DNA of 64,000 nt from Brachybacterium endophyticum (GCF_003130585.1 NZ_QFKX01000005.1:186001-250000); one strand, 5' to 3'. Counted from the stretch's first letter, positions 43,021 to 52,491 are shown. Made by a program: numbers and translations. Notes: generated by a model from the sequence alone, not told the origin.

Positions 43021-43629
43021 ATGGAGGGCCAGCGGCGACGGATTGGCGTGATGGGCGGGACGTTCGACCCGATCCATCACGGCCACCTCGTGGCCGCCAG
43101 CGAGGTGCAGAGCGTCTTCGGTCTCGACGCGGTCGTCTTCGTCCCCACCGGCCGGCCGTGGCAGAAGGCCGAGAAGGACATCTCGGACCCGGAGCACCGC
43201 TATCTGATGACGGTGGTCGCGACGGCGGCCAATCCCGTGTTCACGGTCTCGCGCGTCGACATCGACCGCCCCGGCGCGACCTTCACGATCGACACCCTGC
43301 GGGACCTGCACGACCAGCACCCCGATGCCGACCTGTTCTTCATCACCGGTGCGGACGCCCTGCAGTCCATCCTCACCTGGAAGGACACCCGGGAGATCTT
43401 CGAGCTGGCGCACTTCGTGGGGGTCACCCGACCGGGCCACGAGCTCGAGACCGAGGGGCTCCCCGCCGACCGCGTCACCCTGATCGAGGTCCCCGCGATG
43501 GCGATCAGCTCGACGGACTGCCGCGAGCGCGTGGCCGCCGACCAGCCCGTGTGGTACCTGGTGCCCGACGGCGTGGTCCAGTACATCAACAAGTACGCCC
43601 TGTACACAGGAGGTGACGGCAATGAGTGA
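43021..43629 (+). CDS. nadD: Nicotinate-nucleotide adenylyltransferase NadD
   Basis: A 202-residue enzyme that makes nicotinate adenine dinucleotide in NAD synthesis. [13 protein letters not shown] at 11-23 holds the HxGH motif, and [11 protein letters not shown] is the second ATP-binding motif. The first seven residues before the fold are basic. Its last 8 bp overlap the next gene, which has AGGAGGTG inside nadD. Confidence 0.96.
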   Translation: MEGQRRRIGVMGGTFDPIHHGHLVAASEVQSVFGLDAVVFVPTGRPWQKAEKDISDPEHRYLMTVVATAANPVFTVSRVDIDRPGATFTIDTLRDLHDQHPDADLFFITGADALQSILTWKDTREIFELAHFVGVTRPGHELETEGLPADRVTLIEVPAMAISSTDCRERVAADQPVWYLVPDGVVQYINKYALYTGGDGNE

Positions 43630-44512
43630 GAGCGACGCCGAGCAGTCGACCCGACGCCACGGACGCCGAGCACGTCGGCTCACGCCGGAGGAGACCGCCC
43701 AGCAGCAGGTCCTCGCGGCCCAGCACACCGGGGAGCAGCCGCGCACCTCCGCGTCACCCTCGGAGCCGTCGCACGACGAAGCCGGGCCCGCCGATGCGGC
43801 TGCCGCGTCCGCGGGCAGCTCCCATGTCGACGAGGGCACGAGCAGCTCGGCCCTTCCCGCCGGCAGGCCCGCCTCCCGCGGTGCGGTCGCGCCGCCCACG
43901 GCCGACGCCCCCGTCCCCAAGCTCCGCAAGTTCGGCAAGCGCGCCCGCATCGTCGAGGTCGAGCCGGATCCGGACGAGGCGCGCGACGACGCGACGGCCG
44001 GCGACACGGACGGCTCGGCGCAGAGCAGCGGCGAGAACGCCGCGGCGGCCGACGGGGCTGCGGAGGCCGACGGGGCCGGCGCCTCACGCGGCGAGCACTC
44101 GAGCGCCGGGGGCCACGCCCCCGCGAGCGCGTCGCGGTCCACGTCCGGTCCCGCCGCATCCGCGCCCTCGAGCTCCTGCACGTCCACCGCCACCATCGAA
44201 CGGGACGCCGACGGCGTCGAGCTCGGCGAGCTCACCGTCTCCGAGGCGCCGGGCCCCAAGCCCGCGCCCCGCTTCGAGGGTCGTGTGCTCAGCCGCCCGG
44301 AGCAGGGCCGGGGACGGCCCCTGCTGTGGATCGTCTGGGTGCTGATCGCCCTCGCCATCATCGCCCTAGTGGTCCTGCTCGCCACGGGCGTCCTCGGCCC
44401 CGGCTCCGCCCAGGCGCAGGGTCTCGCCGATCATCTCTACGGTGCGGCCGCCGCAGCCGATCCGTCCCCGTCACCCGCCACTCTCTCCGACCTGGAGGTC
44501 ACCTCCGCGTGA
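43622..44512 (+). CDS. Single-pass membrane protein with disordered cytoplasmic region
   Basis: A 296-residue protein of unknown function. Residues 1 to about 235 are low complexity (Ala, Ser, Glu, Asp, Gly) with one basic island ([20 protein letters not shown]). One hydrophobic helix follows ([20 protein letters not shown]), then a short outer tail. The basic start [12 protein letters not shown] is reminiscent of actinobacterial envelope-linked proteins found between nadD and rsfS. A perfect AGGAGGTG lies 6 bp before the ATG. The stop overlaps the rsfS start (GTGA). Confidence 0.75.
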   Translation: MSESDAEQSTRRHGRRARRLTPEETAQQQVLAAQHTGEQPRTSASPSEPSHDEAGPADAAAASAGSSHVDEGTSSSALPAGRPASRGAVAPPTADAPVPKLRKFGKRARIVEVEPDPDEARDDATAGDTDGSAQSSGENAAAADGAAEADGAGASRGEHSSAGGHAPASASRSTSGPAASAPSSSCTSTATIERDADGVELGELTVSEAPGPKPAPRFEGRVLSRPEQGRGRPLLWIVWVLIALAIIALVVLLATGVLGPGSAQAQGLADHLYGAAAAADPSPSPATLSDLEVTSA

Positions 44513-44913
44513 GCGCTTCGCCCGAATCCCTCGACCTCGCCCGCGCTGCCGCGCAGGCCGCCTCCGACAAGCTCGCCGGGGAGGTCATCGGCCTGGACGT
44601 CTCCGAGCAGGTCGTGATCACCGACGTGTTCATCGTCTGCAGCGGCTCGTCCGAGCGACAGGTCAGCGCCATCGTCGGCGGCGTCGAGGAGGAGCTCATC
44701 AAGGAGCACTCACGCAAGCCGCTGCGCCGGGAGGGGGAGCGCGACGCCCGGTGGGTGCTGCTCGACTACGGCGACATCGTCGTGCACGTCCAGCACTCCG
44801 AGGACCGCGCCTTCTACGCCCTCGAGCGCCTCTGGCGCGACGCGCCCGTCGTCGACCTTCAGCTCGACGAGCACCACGGTCCCGAGGCGGACGGATCCGG
44901 CGCCCCGGCATGA
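44509..44913 (+). CDS. rsfS: Ribosome silencing factor RsfS
   Basis: A 134-residue RsfS (Iojap/DUF143) that binds uL14 and blocks subunit joining during starvation. The DVSEQVVITDVFIVCSGSSERQVSAI and LLDYGDIVVHVQ blocks match. GTG start overlapping the previous stop; its own stop overlaps the phosphatase start. nadD-rsfS linkage is very conserved. Confidence 0.95.
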   Translation: MSASPESLDLARAAAQAASDKLAGEVIGLDVSEQVVITDVFIVCSGSSERQVSAIVGGVEEELIKEHSRKPLRREGERDARWVLLDYGDIVVHVQHSEDRAFYALERLWRDAPVVDLQLDEHHGPEADGSGAPA

Positions 44914-45545
44914 GCGATCCTCGCAGCCGGCTGCTGCTGGTCCGCCACGGGGAGACCGACCACAACCGCGAGGGGCGCCTGCAGGGACAGGTGGACATCC
45001 CCCTGAACGCGACCGGTCGGGACCAGGCCCGTGCGATCGGCCGGACCCTGGCCGGCCACCACTTCGACGCCGTGCTCAGCTCCCCGCTGGGGCGCGCCCG
45101 CGACACCGCCCAGGTGATCGCCGAGGCATGCGGCCTCAGCGACATCGAGATCGAGCCCGGCGTCATCGAGCAGAGCTTCGGGTCCTGGGAGGGACTGACC
45201 GGGGAGCAGATCCGGACGGACTGGCCGGATCTCCACACCCGCTGGCGGGCGGGTCAGCCGGTTCCGGGCGTGGGGATCGAGGACCGCGCGGTGGTGGGGG
45301 AGCGGGTCGCCGCCGCATGCCTGCGCGCTCTCGAGGAAAGGCCCGGCGGGACGGTGCTCGTGGTCTCCCACGGCGCGGCGATCCGCGCGGGCGTGACCGC
45401 CCTGATCGGGCTCGACCCGCGGGCCTTCCACGGCATCGGCGGGATGGGGAATTGCCACCGCAGCCTGCTCGAACCCTTGCGCAGCGATGCCGACGGACTG
45501 CTGATGAGGTTGCTGTCACACAACGTCCCACCCGATTTCACGTGA
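44910..45545 (+). CDS. Histidine phosphatase family protein (phosphoglycerate mutase-like)
   Basis: A 211-residue protein with LLLVRHGETDHN at 8-19 (phospho-His13), the SSPLGRARDTAQV block and VVSHGAAIRA with the second His. Such proteins after rsfS in actinobacteria are phosphatases of sugar phosphates or similar; some act on glucosyl-3-phosphoglycerate. The exact substrate is unknown. The ATG overlaps the rsfS stop. Confidence 0.9.
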   Translation: MSDPRSRLLLVRHGETDHNREGRLQGQVDIPLNATGRDQARAIGRTLAGHHFDAVLSSPLGRARDTAQVIAEACGLSDIEIEPGVIEQSFGSWEGLTGEQIRTDWPDLHTRWRAGQPVPGVGIEDRAVVGERVAAACLRALEERPGGTVLVVSHGAAIRAGVTALIGLDPRAFHGIGGMGNCHRSLLEPLRSDADGLLMRLLSHNVPPDFT

Positions 45546-45559
45546 TGCTGGGGAGCCTG

Positions 45560-45565
45560 TAGACT
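45560..45565 (+). promoter_or_regulatory. -10 element for tRNA-Ala
   Basis: TAGACT, 53 bp before the mature tRNA 5' end; -35 not clear. Confidence 0.4.
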
Positions 45566-45618
45566 CATCGAGTCGTTGCGGCGGACCGAGAGGTCAGAAC
45601 CGCTCCGGCACCCGATAC

Positions 45619-45691
45619 GGGGCTATGGCGCAGTTGGTAGCGCGCTTCCATGGCATGGAAGAGGTCAGGGGTTCGATTCCCCTTAGCTCCA
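45619..45691 (+). tRNA. tRNA-Ala (anticodon GGC)
   Basis: A 73-nt cloverleaf. Acceptor GGGGCTA pairs with TAGCTCC (one G-U), discriminator A; anticodon stem CTTCC/GGAAG with loop ATGGCAT, giving anticodon GGC; T-arm GGGGTTCGATTCCCC. CCA is not encoded. Confidence 0.96.
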
Positions 45692-45722
45692 CTCGAGAAA
45701 CCGTGAGACAGTGACTCGTGTC

Positions 45723-45752
45723 GAAGGCCCCCACCGGATGGTGGGGGCCTTC
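45723..45752 (+). terminator. Terminator after tRNA-Ala
   Basis: Arms GAAGGCCCCCACC and GGTGGGGGCCTTC form a perfect 13-bp stem with loop GGAT, 31 bp after the tRNA. Confidence 0.8.
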
Positions 45753-45790
45753 GTCGTCCGAGCGGCCCCGGCCCCGAGAGCGAGGAGCAT

Positions 45791-48346
45791 ATGGACACCG
45801 AATCCGAGCGCCCGCGGATCGACCGCATCTCAGTGCGCGGAGCGAGCGAGCATAATCTGCGCGACCTCGACGTGGACATCCCCCGCGACACGGTGGTCGC
45901 CTTCACGGGCATCTCGGGATCCGGGAAGTCCTCGCTCGCCTTCGGGACCCTCTACACCCAGTCCCGTCAGCGCTATCTCGAATCGGTCTCGCCCTATGCG
46001 CGTCGGCTGATCGATCAGGGCGCCGCACCGCGGGTGCGCCGCATCTCCGGACTGCCACCCGCGGTGGCCCTGCGCCAGCAGCACAGCGCCGGCTCCCGCT
46101 CCTCGGTGGGGACGGTCTCGAGGATCTCCAACGTGCTGCGCATGCTCTTCTCCCGCTCCGGCACCTATCCCGAGGGTTACCGGCCCGCGGACCTCGCCGG
46201 ATCCTTCCCACGGGATGCCGCCCCGCTGGACTCCGACAGCTTCTCGCCGAACACGGCCGTGGGCGCCTGCCGGGTGTGCTCGGGACTGGGGCGACAGCTC
46301 CAGGTCGACGAGTCACTCCTGGTGGGGGATGCGGACCTCAGCATCGAGGACGGCGCCATCGCCGCCTGGCCAGGTGCCTTCGGCGGCAAGAACTACCGCC
46401 GCATCCTGCGGATCCTCGGCGTGGACGTCGACGCCCCCTTCCGGAGCCTCCCGGCCGGGACCCGCCATTGGGTCCTCACCACCGACGAGCAGCCGACGGT
46501 GGCGGTGGACCGGCGTTACAAGGGCACCTACATGAGCCCGAAGCGGTGGGTCGAGCACACGTTCAAGGACTCGCCCTCGGCGCGGAACCGCGCCAAGGCC
46601 GCCGCGTTCATGTCCGACCAGGTGTGTCCGGCCTGCCACGGCAAGCGACTGAACCCCGAGGCCCTCGCCGTCACCATCGCCGGGCACGACATCGCCGAGG
46701 CCTCCCAGCTGCCGCTCGTGGACCTGCGGGAGCTGCTGGCGAGCGCCCGCACCCATCCCGACACCCAGGAGCTCGCCGCCGAGCGGCACCAGGCCGCGCT
46801 CGCCCTCGTCGACGTGCTCGAGGAACACCTGGCGACCCTCATCGACCTGGGGCTCGGCTACCTCGCCACCGGCCGTCCCACCTCGACCCTCTCCAGCGGA
46901 GAGCTGCAGCGCCTCCACCTGGCCACGCAGCTGCGCAGCGGACTGTTCGGCGTGCTGTACGTGCTCGACGAGCCCTCCGCCGGCCTCCACCCCAGCGACA
47001 CCGAGCTGCTGCTGGACGCCCTGGCCCGCCTGCGGGACGAGGGCAACACCGTCTTCGTCGTCGAGCACAGTGCGACCCTGATCCGCTCCGCCGAGTGGAT
47101 CGTGGACATGGGCCCCGGGGCCGGGCGCTACGGAGGCGACGTCCTGTTCAACGGGCCCGCCGAGGGGCTGGGCGACGTCACCGGCTCGGCGACGGCCCGT
47201 TATCTGCGCGAGGACCCACCCGTCGTGCCCGGGCCACCCGCCCCGCGCACCCCGAGCGGTTGGATCACCGTGCACGGCGTCACCGGCCACAACCTGGACG
47301 GGGCCGACGTGCGCCTCCCGCTGGGCGCTCTCAGCGCGATCACGGGCGTGTCCGGATCGGGCAAGACCAGCGTGCTCACGGTGCTGGCCGACGCCGTCCG
47401 CGATCGGCTCGACGAGTCCCCCGCCGACGACACGGAGAGCACCGCCGGCGAGTCCGCGACCGATGCGCTCACCGAAGGCGTGCCGCTGTGGGACCTCGGC
47501 GTCGACGAGCTGCACAGCACCTCGGCCGAGGGCCTGGAGGCGATCGACCGTCTGGTCGTCGTCGACCAGAAGCCGATCGGCCGCAGCTCCCGCTCGAACC
47601 TCGCGACCTACACCGGTCTCTTCGAAACGGTGCGCCGCCTGTTCGCGAGCCTGCCGGCGGCGAAGGAGCGCGGCTTCGGCGTCGGGCGCTTCTCCTTCAA
47701 CCAACCGCAGGGACGCTGCCCGCACTGCCTGGGCGACGGCGTGGTCAGCATCGAACTGCTCTTCATGCCCACCGAGACCACCACCTGCCCCGTGTGCCGG
47801 GGCCGGCGCTACAACCCCGAGACCCTCGAGGTCGAGTACCGCGGGCACAGCATCGCCGACGTGCTGGCCATGAGCGTCGACGACGCCGCCGAGCTGCTCG
47901 CCGACGTCCCCGCCGCACACCGCATCCTGCAGCTGCTGACCGGCATCGGTCTGGGCTACGTGTCGCTGGGGCAGAGCGCCCCGACGCTCAGCGGGGGAGA
48001 GGCTCAGCGCATCAAGCTGGTCTCCGAGCTGCATCGCGCCCCGCGCGGGCACAGCCTCTACCTGCTGGACGAGCCGACCACGGGATTGCACCCGGCCGAC
48101 ATCGACCTGCTGATCGGCCAGCTGCAGAAGCTCGTGGACGGCGGCAGCACCGTCGTGATCGCCGAGCACGACGTGCGCACCCTCGCCGCCTGCGACCACC
48201 TGGTCGACATGGGACCGGGCGCCGGGGACGACGGAGGACAGGTGATCGCCGAGGGCACGCCCGATGCCGTCGCCACGACGGAGCACAGCCGCACCGCACG
48301 CCACCTGCGGGCGGCGGTCGAGAAGCGACGCGCAGCCGCCGGCTGA
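45791..48346 (+). CDS. UvrA-like ABC ATPase (UvrA2/DrrC type)
   Basis: An 851-residue protein with two ABC modules as in UvrA but about 100 residues shorter than typical UvrA. First Walker A GISGSGKS at 40-47, with a divergent signature LSSGELQRL and LDEPSAGLHP; second Walker A GVSGSGKT, canonical LSGGEAQRI and LDEPTTGLHP. Zinc-type CxxC pairs (CPACHGKRL, CPHC, CPVC) are present. The shorter N-terminal region suggests the UvrB-binding domain is reduced, as in UvrA2 and in DrrC, which removes DNA-bound drugs. GAGGAG precedes the ATG. Confidence 0.9.
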   Translation: MDTESERPRIDRISVRGASEHNLRDLDVDIPRDTVVAFTGISGSGKSSLAFGTLYTQSRQRYLESVSPYARRLIDQGAAPRVRRISGLPPAVALRQQHSAGSRSSVGTVSRISNVLRMLFSRSGTYPEGYRPADLAGSFPRDAAPLDSDSFSPNTAVGACRVCSGLGRQLQVDESLLVGDADLSIEDGAIAAWPGAFGGKNYRRILRILGVDVDAPFRSLPAGTRHWVLTTDEQPTVAVDRRYKGTYMSPKRWVEHTFKDSPSARNRAKAAAFMSDQVCPACHGKRLNPEALAVTIAGHDIAEASQLPLVDLRELLASARTHPDTQELAAERHQAALALVDVLEEHLATLIDLGLGYLATGRPTSTLSSGELQRLHLATQLRSGLFGVLYVLDEPSAGLHPSDTELLLDALARLRDEGNTVFVVEHSATLIRSAEWIVDMGPGAGRYGGDVLFNGPAEGLGDVTGSATARYLREDPPVVPGPPAPRTPSGWITVHGVTGHNLDGADVRLPLGALSAITGVSGSGKTSVLTVLADAVRDRLDESPADDTESTAGESATDALTEGVPLWDLGVDELHSTSAEGLEAIDRLVVVDQKPIGRSSRSNLATYTGLFETVRRLFASLPAAKERGFGVGRFSFNQPQGRCPHCLGDGVVSIELLFMPTETTTCPVCRGRRYNPETLEVEYRGHSIADVLAMSVDDAAELLADVPAAHRILQLLTGIGLGYVSLGQSAPTLSGGEAQRIKLVSELHRAPRGHSLYLLDEPTTGLHPADIDLLIGQLQKLVDGGSTVVIAEHDVRTLAACDHLVDMGPGAGDDGGQVIAEGTPDAVATTEHSRTARHLRAAVEKRRAAAG

Positions 48347-48415
48347 CGTCGAGCACCCCCACCGGCTCCTCCGGGCTGCGACAGGCGGCTGCGACGTCCG
48401 CCGGAGGGCTCGACG
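48347..48415. terminator. Nested inverted repeats between convergent genes
   Basis: CGTCGAGC (48347-48354) pairs with GCTCGACG (48408-48415), and inside it CCTCCGG (48368-48374) with CCGGAGG (48401-48407). It fills the gap between the UvrA-like gene and the cysteine-synthase-type gene and is a likely bidirectional terminator. Confidence 0.6.
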
Positions 48416-48423
48416 GGCAGGTC

Positions 48424-49467
48424 TCAGACGCTCGGGTGCTCGAGCGACTCGGCGAGCTCCCGGCGGACCTCCTCGGGCACCAGGGAGGTCTGCTCCTCGA
48501 CGTCGAAACCGTGCTCGCGCATCCAGTCGTCCGCGAAGATCTTGCCGAGGTAGCCCCGGCCATGATCGGGGAGCACCGCGACGACGACCGCCTCGGCGGG
48601 CAGCTCCCGCGCCGCCCGCAGCGCCGCGACGACGGTCATGCCGCTCGATCCGCCCACCAACAGCCCCTCCTCGCGGGCGAGCCGTCGGGTCATCGCGAAG
48701 GACTCGGCGTCGTGGACGCGGTGGAAGGCGTCCACGATCACGGGGTCGAAGGTCTCGGGGAAGAACGTGAGCCCGACGCCCTCGACGAGGTTGGCGTGGA
48801 CCTGGTCGGGATCCGAGGGGTCGGCCGAGTAGACGGATCCCTCGGGATCCGCGCCGATCACCTGGACGCGCCCCTCGGACGCCTCCTTGAGGAACCGGCC
48901 CGCTCCCGTGATCGTCCCGCCGGTCCCGATGCCGGCGACCAGGTGAGTCACCGTCCCGTCGGTGTCGCGCCAGATCTCCGGGCCCGTGGTCTGGAAGTGG
49001 GCCAGCGGCCCGCCCTGGTTCACGAACTGGTTGGGCTGGAAGGCACCCGGGATCTCGCGGGTGAGGCGGTCGGCCACGCTGTAGTAGGAGCGAGGGTCCT
49101 CCTTCGCCACGGCGGCGGGTGTCACCACCACCTCGGCTCCGTAGGCGGTGAGGATCGCCCGGCGATCCGCGCCGACCTTGTCGGGCACCACGAAGACCGT
49201 CCGGTAGCCGCGCTGCTGGGCGATCAGAGCCAGCCCCACACCGGTGTTCCCGCTCGTGGGCTCGACGATCACGCCGCCCGGGCGCAGCCTGCCCTCCCTC
49301 TCGGCCGCGTCGATGATGGTGCGAGCGATGCGGTCCTTGGAGGACGCACCGGGATTGAGGTACTCGACCTTGGCCAGGACGGTCGCGTCGATCCCCTCGG
49401 TGACGCGACGCAGACGGACCAGGGGAGTGGAGCCGACGAGATCGGCCACGGAATCGGCGTAGTGCAC
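48424..49467 (-). CDS. Cystathionine beta-synthase-type PLP enzyme without CBS domains
   Basis: A 347-residue fold-type II PLP enzyme. Lys44 in SSKDR is the cofactor lysine, EPTSGNTG at 69-76 binds substrate, and GIGTGGTITGAG holds the phosphate. The C-terminal FADDWMREHGF is typical of cystathionine beta-synthase rather than CysK. Actinobacterial Cbs usually has two regulatory CBS domains after this point; here the gene ends and only 77 bp remain before the next gene, so they are truly absent. GTG start with GAGGA 6 bp upstream. Confidence 0.88.
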   Translation of the reverse strand: MHYADSVADLVGSTPLVRLRRVTEGIDATVLAKVEYLNPGASSKDRIARTIIDAAEREGRLRPGGVIVEPTSGNTGVGLALIAQQRGYRTVFVVPDKVGADRRAILTAYGAEVVVTPAAVAKEDPRSYYSVADRLTREIPGAFQPNQFVNQGGPLAHFQTTGPEIWRDTDGTVTHLVAGIGTGGTITGAGRFLKEASEGRVQVIGADPEGSVYSADPSDPDQVHANLVEGVGLTFFPETFDPVIVDAFHRVHDAESFAMTRRLAREEGLLVGGSSGMTVVAALRAARELPAEAVVVAVLPDHGRGYLGKIFADDWMREHGFDVEEQTSLVPEEVRRELAESLEHPSV

Positions 49468-49583
49468 GGACGTTCCTCGGGTAGGACCAGGCTGTACCGC
49501 AGCGCACCGGCGGTGCGTGAGGGGTCAACCGTAAGCATCGCGCCGTCGGCGGCCAAACGGTGGCCGGCGTGAGCGAACTCCCT

Positions 49584-49603
49584 CGCGCGGGTGCGCCCGC
49601 GCG
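49584..49603 (-). terminator. Hairpin downstream of DUF6314 gene
   Basis: CGCGCGGG (49584-49591) and CCCGCGCG (49596-49603) form an 8-bp stem with a 4-nt loop, 40 bp after the stop on the minus strand. Confidence 0.45.
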
Positions 49604-49642
49604 GGTGAGCCCGCTCGGCGGCGTCGTGGTCGCGTGGCGGCG

Positions 49643-50065
49643 TCAGCTCAGGGTGCTGCGGATGCTCAGGTCCTTCCGAGGCCCCCGTACGTGCCAGGTC
49701 ACGTGCCAGCTCCCGTCCCCGGGCACGTCGATGCGTCCGTCGTAGACGTCGCTCCCGCACGGATGCACCACCTGTGTGCCCGGCGCCCAGGAATGGAACT
49801 CACGGCCGTCGGCGAACAGCACCATCCATCCCTCCACCCGTTCCTCGACGAGCAGCTCGCGGCTGACCGGGATGCGGCTGCCGTCACCGCGCACCATGGT
49901 CCCGGTCTCGGTCCACGCCACTCGTCCGTCCTCCCGCCGGGAGAGCTCGGTGCTGCCGGTGACGTGCAGCCGCTCGCCGGAGGCTCGGTCCTCGATGGTC
50001 CGGGTCAGGGTCCAGGTGCCCAGCAGGTCCGGCGGTGTGGTCCGCTGGGATGCAGCGGCCGTCAC
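49643..50065 (-). CDS. DUF6314 family protein
   Basis: A 140-residue beta-rich protein. It opens with LLGTWTLTRTIEDRASGE, followed by strands with regular turns, and ends DVYDGRIDVPGDGSWHVTWHVRGPRKDL. I recognise this as DUF6314, a lipocalin-like domain whose function is unknown. The GTG at 50065 overlaps the stop of the upstream membrane-protein gene (GTGA), so both are co-expressed. Confidence 0.75.
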   Translation of the reverse strand: MTAAASQRTTPPDLLGTWTLTRTIEDRASGERLHVTGSTELSRREDGRVAWTETGTMVRGDGSRIPVSRELLVEERVEGWMVLFADGREFHSWAPGTQVVHPCGSDVYDGRIDVPGDGSWHVTWHVRGPRKDLSIRSTLS

Positions 50066-50646
50066 CGGGGCCGGCCCTCGCTCCCGTCGGCCGGCGCCGC
50101 TCCCTGGCGTGCGTGCCATGCCTCGCGCCGACGCGCCCGCTCGGCCTCGTCGGCCTCGCGCGTGCCGCGCACCCAGCGGCTCGACGCGGGCAGGTACAGG
50201 AGGACGAGGACCGCGATCCACAGCAGGATGGTCGGCGCGAGGCCGTTGCCGGCGTTGTAGAAGATCTGGCCGAGGACGAGGAACGTCAGCCACGTCCTCG
50301 TGCCGGTGCCGACGCTGCGGGGGAGCCGTGCGACGAGCACGGCGACGATGGCGAGGACCATGAGATGCACCAGCGCGATGATGACGCTGACGAACGATGC
50401 ACCCAGTTGCTGGCCGGTCGGCGAGACCCCGGTGAGAGCCCCGCGAACGGCCATGAGCACGACGCCGATCACCGACAGCGCGAGCGCGATCCAGCTGATC
50501 ACCACCGCCGCGGTCACCGTGCCGGGGGCCCCGGGGCGTTGCACGGGGGAGCTCGTCCCCTGGGCCGACCCCTGGCCGCGCTGAGCTGCGGGTGTCGGTG
50601 CGGGTGCCGGTCCGGTCGGCAGGTGCTGGTGCTGCTGGTCGCTCAT
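50062..50646 (-). CDS. Four-helix membrane protein of unknown function
   Basis: A 194-residue protein: a Gln/Pro/Ala-rich N-terminus of 40 residues, about four hydrophobic helices between 43 and 152, and an Arg/Glu-rich cytoplasmic tail. No family recognised. A TAGCCT box ends 6 bp before the ATG at 50646, suggesting a leaderless start. Confidence 0.75.
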   Translation of the reverse strand: MSDQQHQHLPTGPAPAPTPAAQRGQGSAQGTSSPVQRPGAPGTVTAAVVISWIALALSVIGVVLMAVRGALTGVSPTGQQLGASFVSVIIALVHLMVLAIVAVLVARLPRSVGTGTRTWLTFLVLGQIFYNAGNGLAPTILLWIAVLVLLYLPASSRWVRGTREADEAERARRREAWHARQGAAPADGSEGRPR

Positions 50647-50652
50647 CCCTCG

Positions 50653-50658
50653 AGGCTA
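50653..50658 (-). promoter_or_regulatory. -10 element, leaderless start of four-helix membrane protein
   Basis: TAGCCT on the minus strand, 6 bp before the ATG at 50646. The 280 bp up to the MFS gene at 50927 hold no other gene that I can support. Confidence 0.5.
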
Positions 50659-50926
50659 GCGGCCGGGACGCACGCCGGCAGCGGTTCACCGCCCGCGGTG
50701 GAAAAGCCCGTGACATCCGGGCCGCCACGCGGGAATACTTCCCCGGGCGCCGACGTTCCCCGAGGTGCCGTTCCGCGCAGATGCCTGGCGCCGGATCCGG
50801 CGCTGTCGTCATCGGGGCGGCCCGTACCTCGTCACCGTCACCCCATCGCCGATCCCGACGCGCTCGAGGATCCTCCGACACCGCGTCCCACGCTCCGGCG
50901 TCCGCCGCCCTGACCCCAGGAGAACG

Positions 50927-52444
50927 ATGTCCTCCTCCGATGCCTCCCGCACCGCGCCGTCGGCACCCGAGATCGACCCGCAGGGGATGCGGGTGATCTG
51001 GCTGCTGCTGATCGCCGCCTTCGTCGCGATCCTCAACGAGACCACGATGGCGATCGCCATTCCGCACCTGAACGCCGACCTGGGCGTCGCTCCCGAGAAC
51101 GGCCAATGGCTCACCAGCGGGTTCATGCTCACCATGGCCGTGGTCATCCCGACCACGGGTTTCCTGCTGCTGCGCCTGACCACACGGCAGGTCTTCCTCG
51201 CCGCGATCACCGCCTTCTCCCTGGGCACCCTGATCTGCCTGACGGCGCTGGGCTTCCCGCAGCTGCTGGTGGGAAGGGTCGTGCAGGCCGTCGGCACCGG
51301 CATCATGATGCCGCTCCTGATGACCACCATCATGAACGTGGTCCCCGCCCACTCCCGCGGCCGGATGATGGGCCGCGTGGGCCTCGTGATCTCGCTCGCC
51401 CCCGCCATCGGCCCCACCCTGTCCGGTGCCGTCCTGGACACCCTCGGGTGGCGCTACCTGTTCGGGATCGTGCTGCCGATCGCCGTGATCGCCCTGCTGC
51501 TCGGCGCCCGCTGGATGACGAACCTGGGGGAGACGCTCCGCGTGCCCCTGGACGTGCTCTCCGTCGTCCTCTCCGCGCTCTCCTTCGGCGGGATCGTCTA
51601 CGGGCTGAGCCTGCTGGGCTCCGCCGAGTCCGCGGGGTCCGGAGGCGGGGGCTCCACGCTGCCCGGCCTCGGTGCGGCCGGATCGGCCGCGGTGCTGATC
51701 ATCGTCGGCCTGGTCCTGCTCGCCCTGTTCAGTCTGCGCCAGATCTCGCTGCAGCGCCGTGACGACGCCCTGCTGGACCTGCGGGTCTTCCTCTCGCGGA
51801 ACTTCACCCTCTCGGTCGTGATCATGGGCGTGGTCGCGATGGCGATGTTCGGGACCCTGACCCTGCTGCCGCTGTACCTCCAGAACGTGGCGGGGCTGGA
51901 CGCGCTGCTGTCCGGTCTGATCCTGATGCCCGGCTCGATCCTGATGGGCGTGCTGGGCCCGTTCATGGGCAGGCTGTACGACAGTCACGGCCCGCGGGTG
52001 CTGCTGATCCCGGGCACCATCGTGGTGGCGGCCTCGCTGCTGTTCTACTCGACGGTCGGCGAGGACACCGCCTGGCCCGTGCTGATGGTCGTGCAGACCG
52101 TGATGTCGGTCGGGCTGGCGATGACCTTCACCCCGCTGTTCTCCGCCTCGCTCGGCTCGTTGCGCCGGCGTCTGTACTCCCACGGCTCCGCGGCCCTGAA
52201 CACCCTGCAGCAGGTGGGCGGCGCGGCCGGTGTCGCGGTGCTGATCGGCCTGTACTCCTCGATCCTGCACCAGGGGGAGGCCGAGGGCCTGAGCACGAGC
52301 GCGGCCGGGGCCCCCGGCGCCCGAACGGCCTTCCTGGTCGCCGGGATCATCGCGCTGGTCCCGGTGGTGCTGGCCTGGTTCGTCCGCGCTCCCGAGGAGA
52401 ACGAGGAGACCGACGCCGAGGTCCCGCTCGAGGCCGTGGCCTGA
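50927..52444 (+). CDS. DHA2-family MFS drug exporter
   Basis: A 505-residue membrane protein with about 14 helices, as in the EmrB/QacA/LfrA group of proton-driven exporters. LNETTMAIAIPHLNADLG and GRVVQAVGTGIMMPLL are typical, the latter matching motif C-like and helix-5 patterns. AGGAGA lies 3-4 bp before the ATG. No regulator gene of the TetR or MarR type is next to it. The substrate is unknown. Confidence 0.9.
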   Translation: MSSSDASRTAPSAPEIDPQGMRVIWLLLIAAFVAILNETTMAIAIPHLNADLGVAPENGQWLTSGFMLTMAVVIPTTGFLLLRLTTRQVFLAAITAFSLGTLICLTALGFPQLLVGRVVQAVGTGIMMPLLMTTIMNVVPAHSRGRMMGRVGLVISLAPAIGPTLSGAVLDTLGWRYLFGIVLPIAVIALLLGARWMTNLGETLRVPLDVLSVVLSALSFGGIVYGLSLLGSAESAGSGGGGSTLPGLGAAGSAAVLIIVGLVLLALFSLRQISLQRRDDALLDLRVFLSRNFTLSVVIMGVVAMAMFGTLTLLPLYLQNVAGLDALLSGLILMPGSILMGVLGPFMGRLYDSHGPRVLLIPGTIVVAASLLFYSTVGEDTAWPVLMVVQTVMSVGLAMTFTPLFSASLGSLRRRLYSHGSAALNTLQQVGGAAGVAVLIGLYSSILHQGEAEGLSTSAAGAPGARTAFLVAGIIALVPVVLAWFVRAPEENEETDAEVPLEAVA

Positions 52445-52491
52445 GCATCCCTGTGCACCCGCTCCCGAGCCCGCGCTCAGCGGCCCGGCGC

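Noticed and set aside
45619-45752. Possible integration site at tRNA-Ala
   Set aside because: No repeat of the tRNA 3' end and no integrase gene is present downstream within the window.
46313-49528. A 1071-codon minus-strand open frame opposite the UvrA-like gene
   Set aside because: Shadow of the UvrA-like gene and of a second frame of the cysteine-synthase-type gene; composition is not protein-like and no motif was found.
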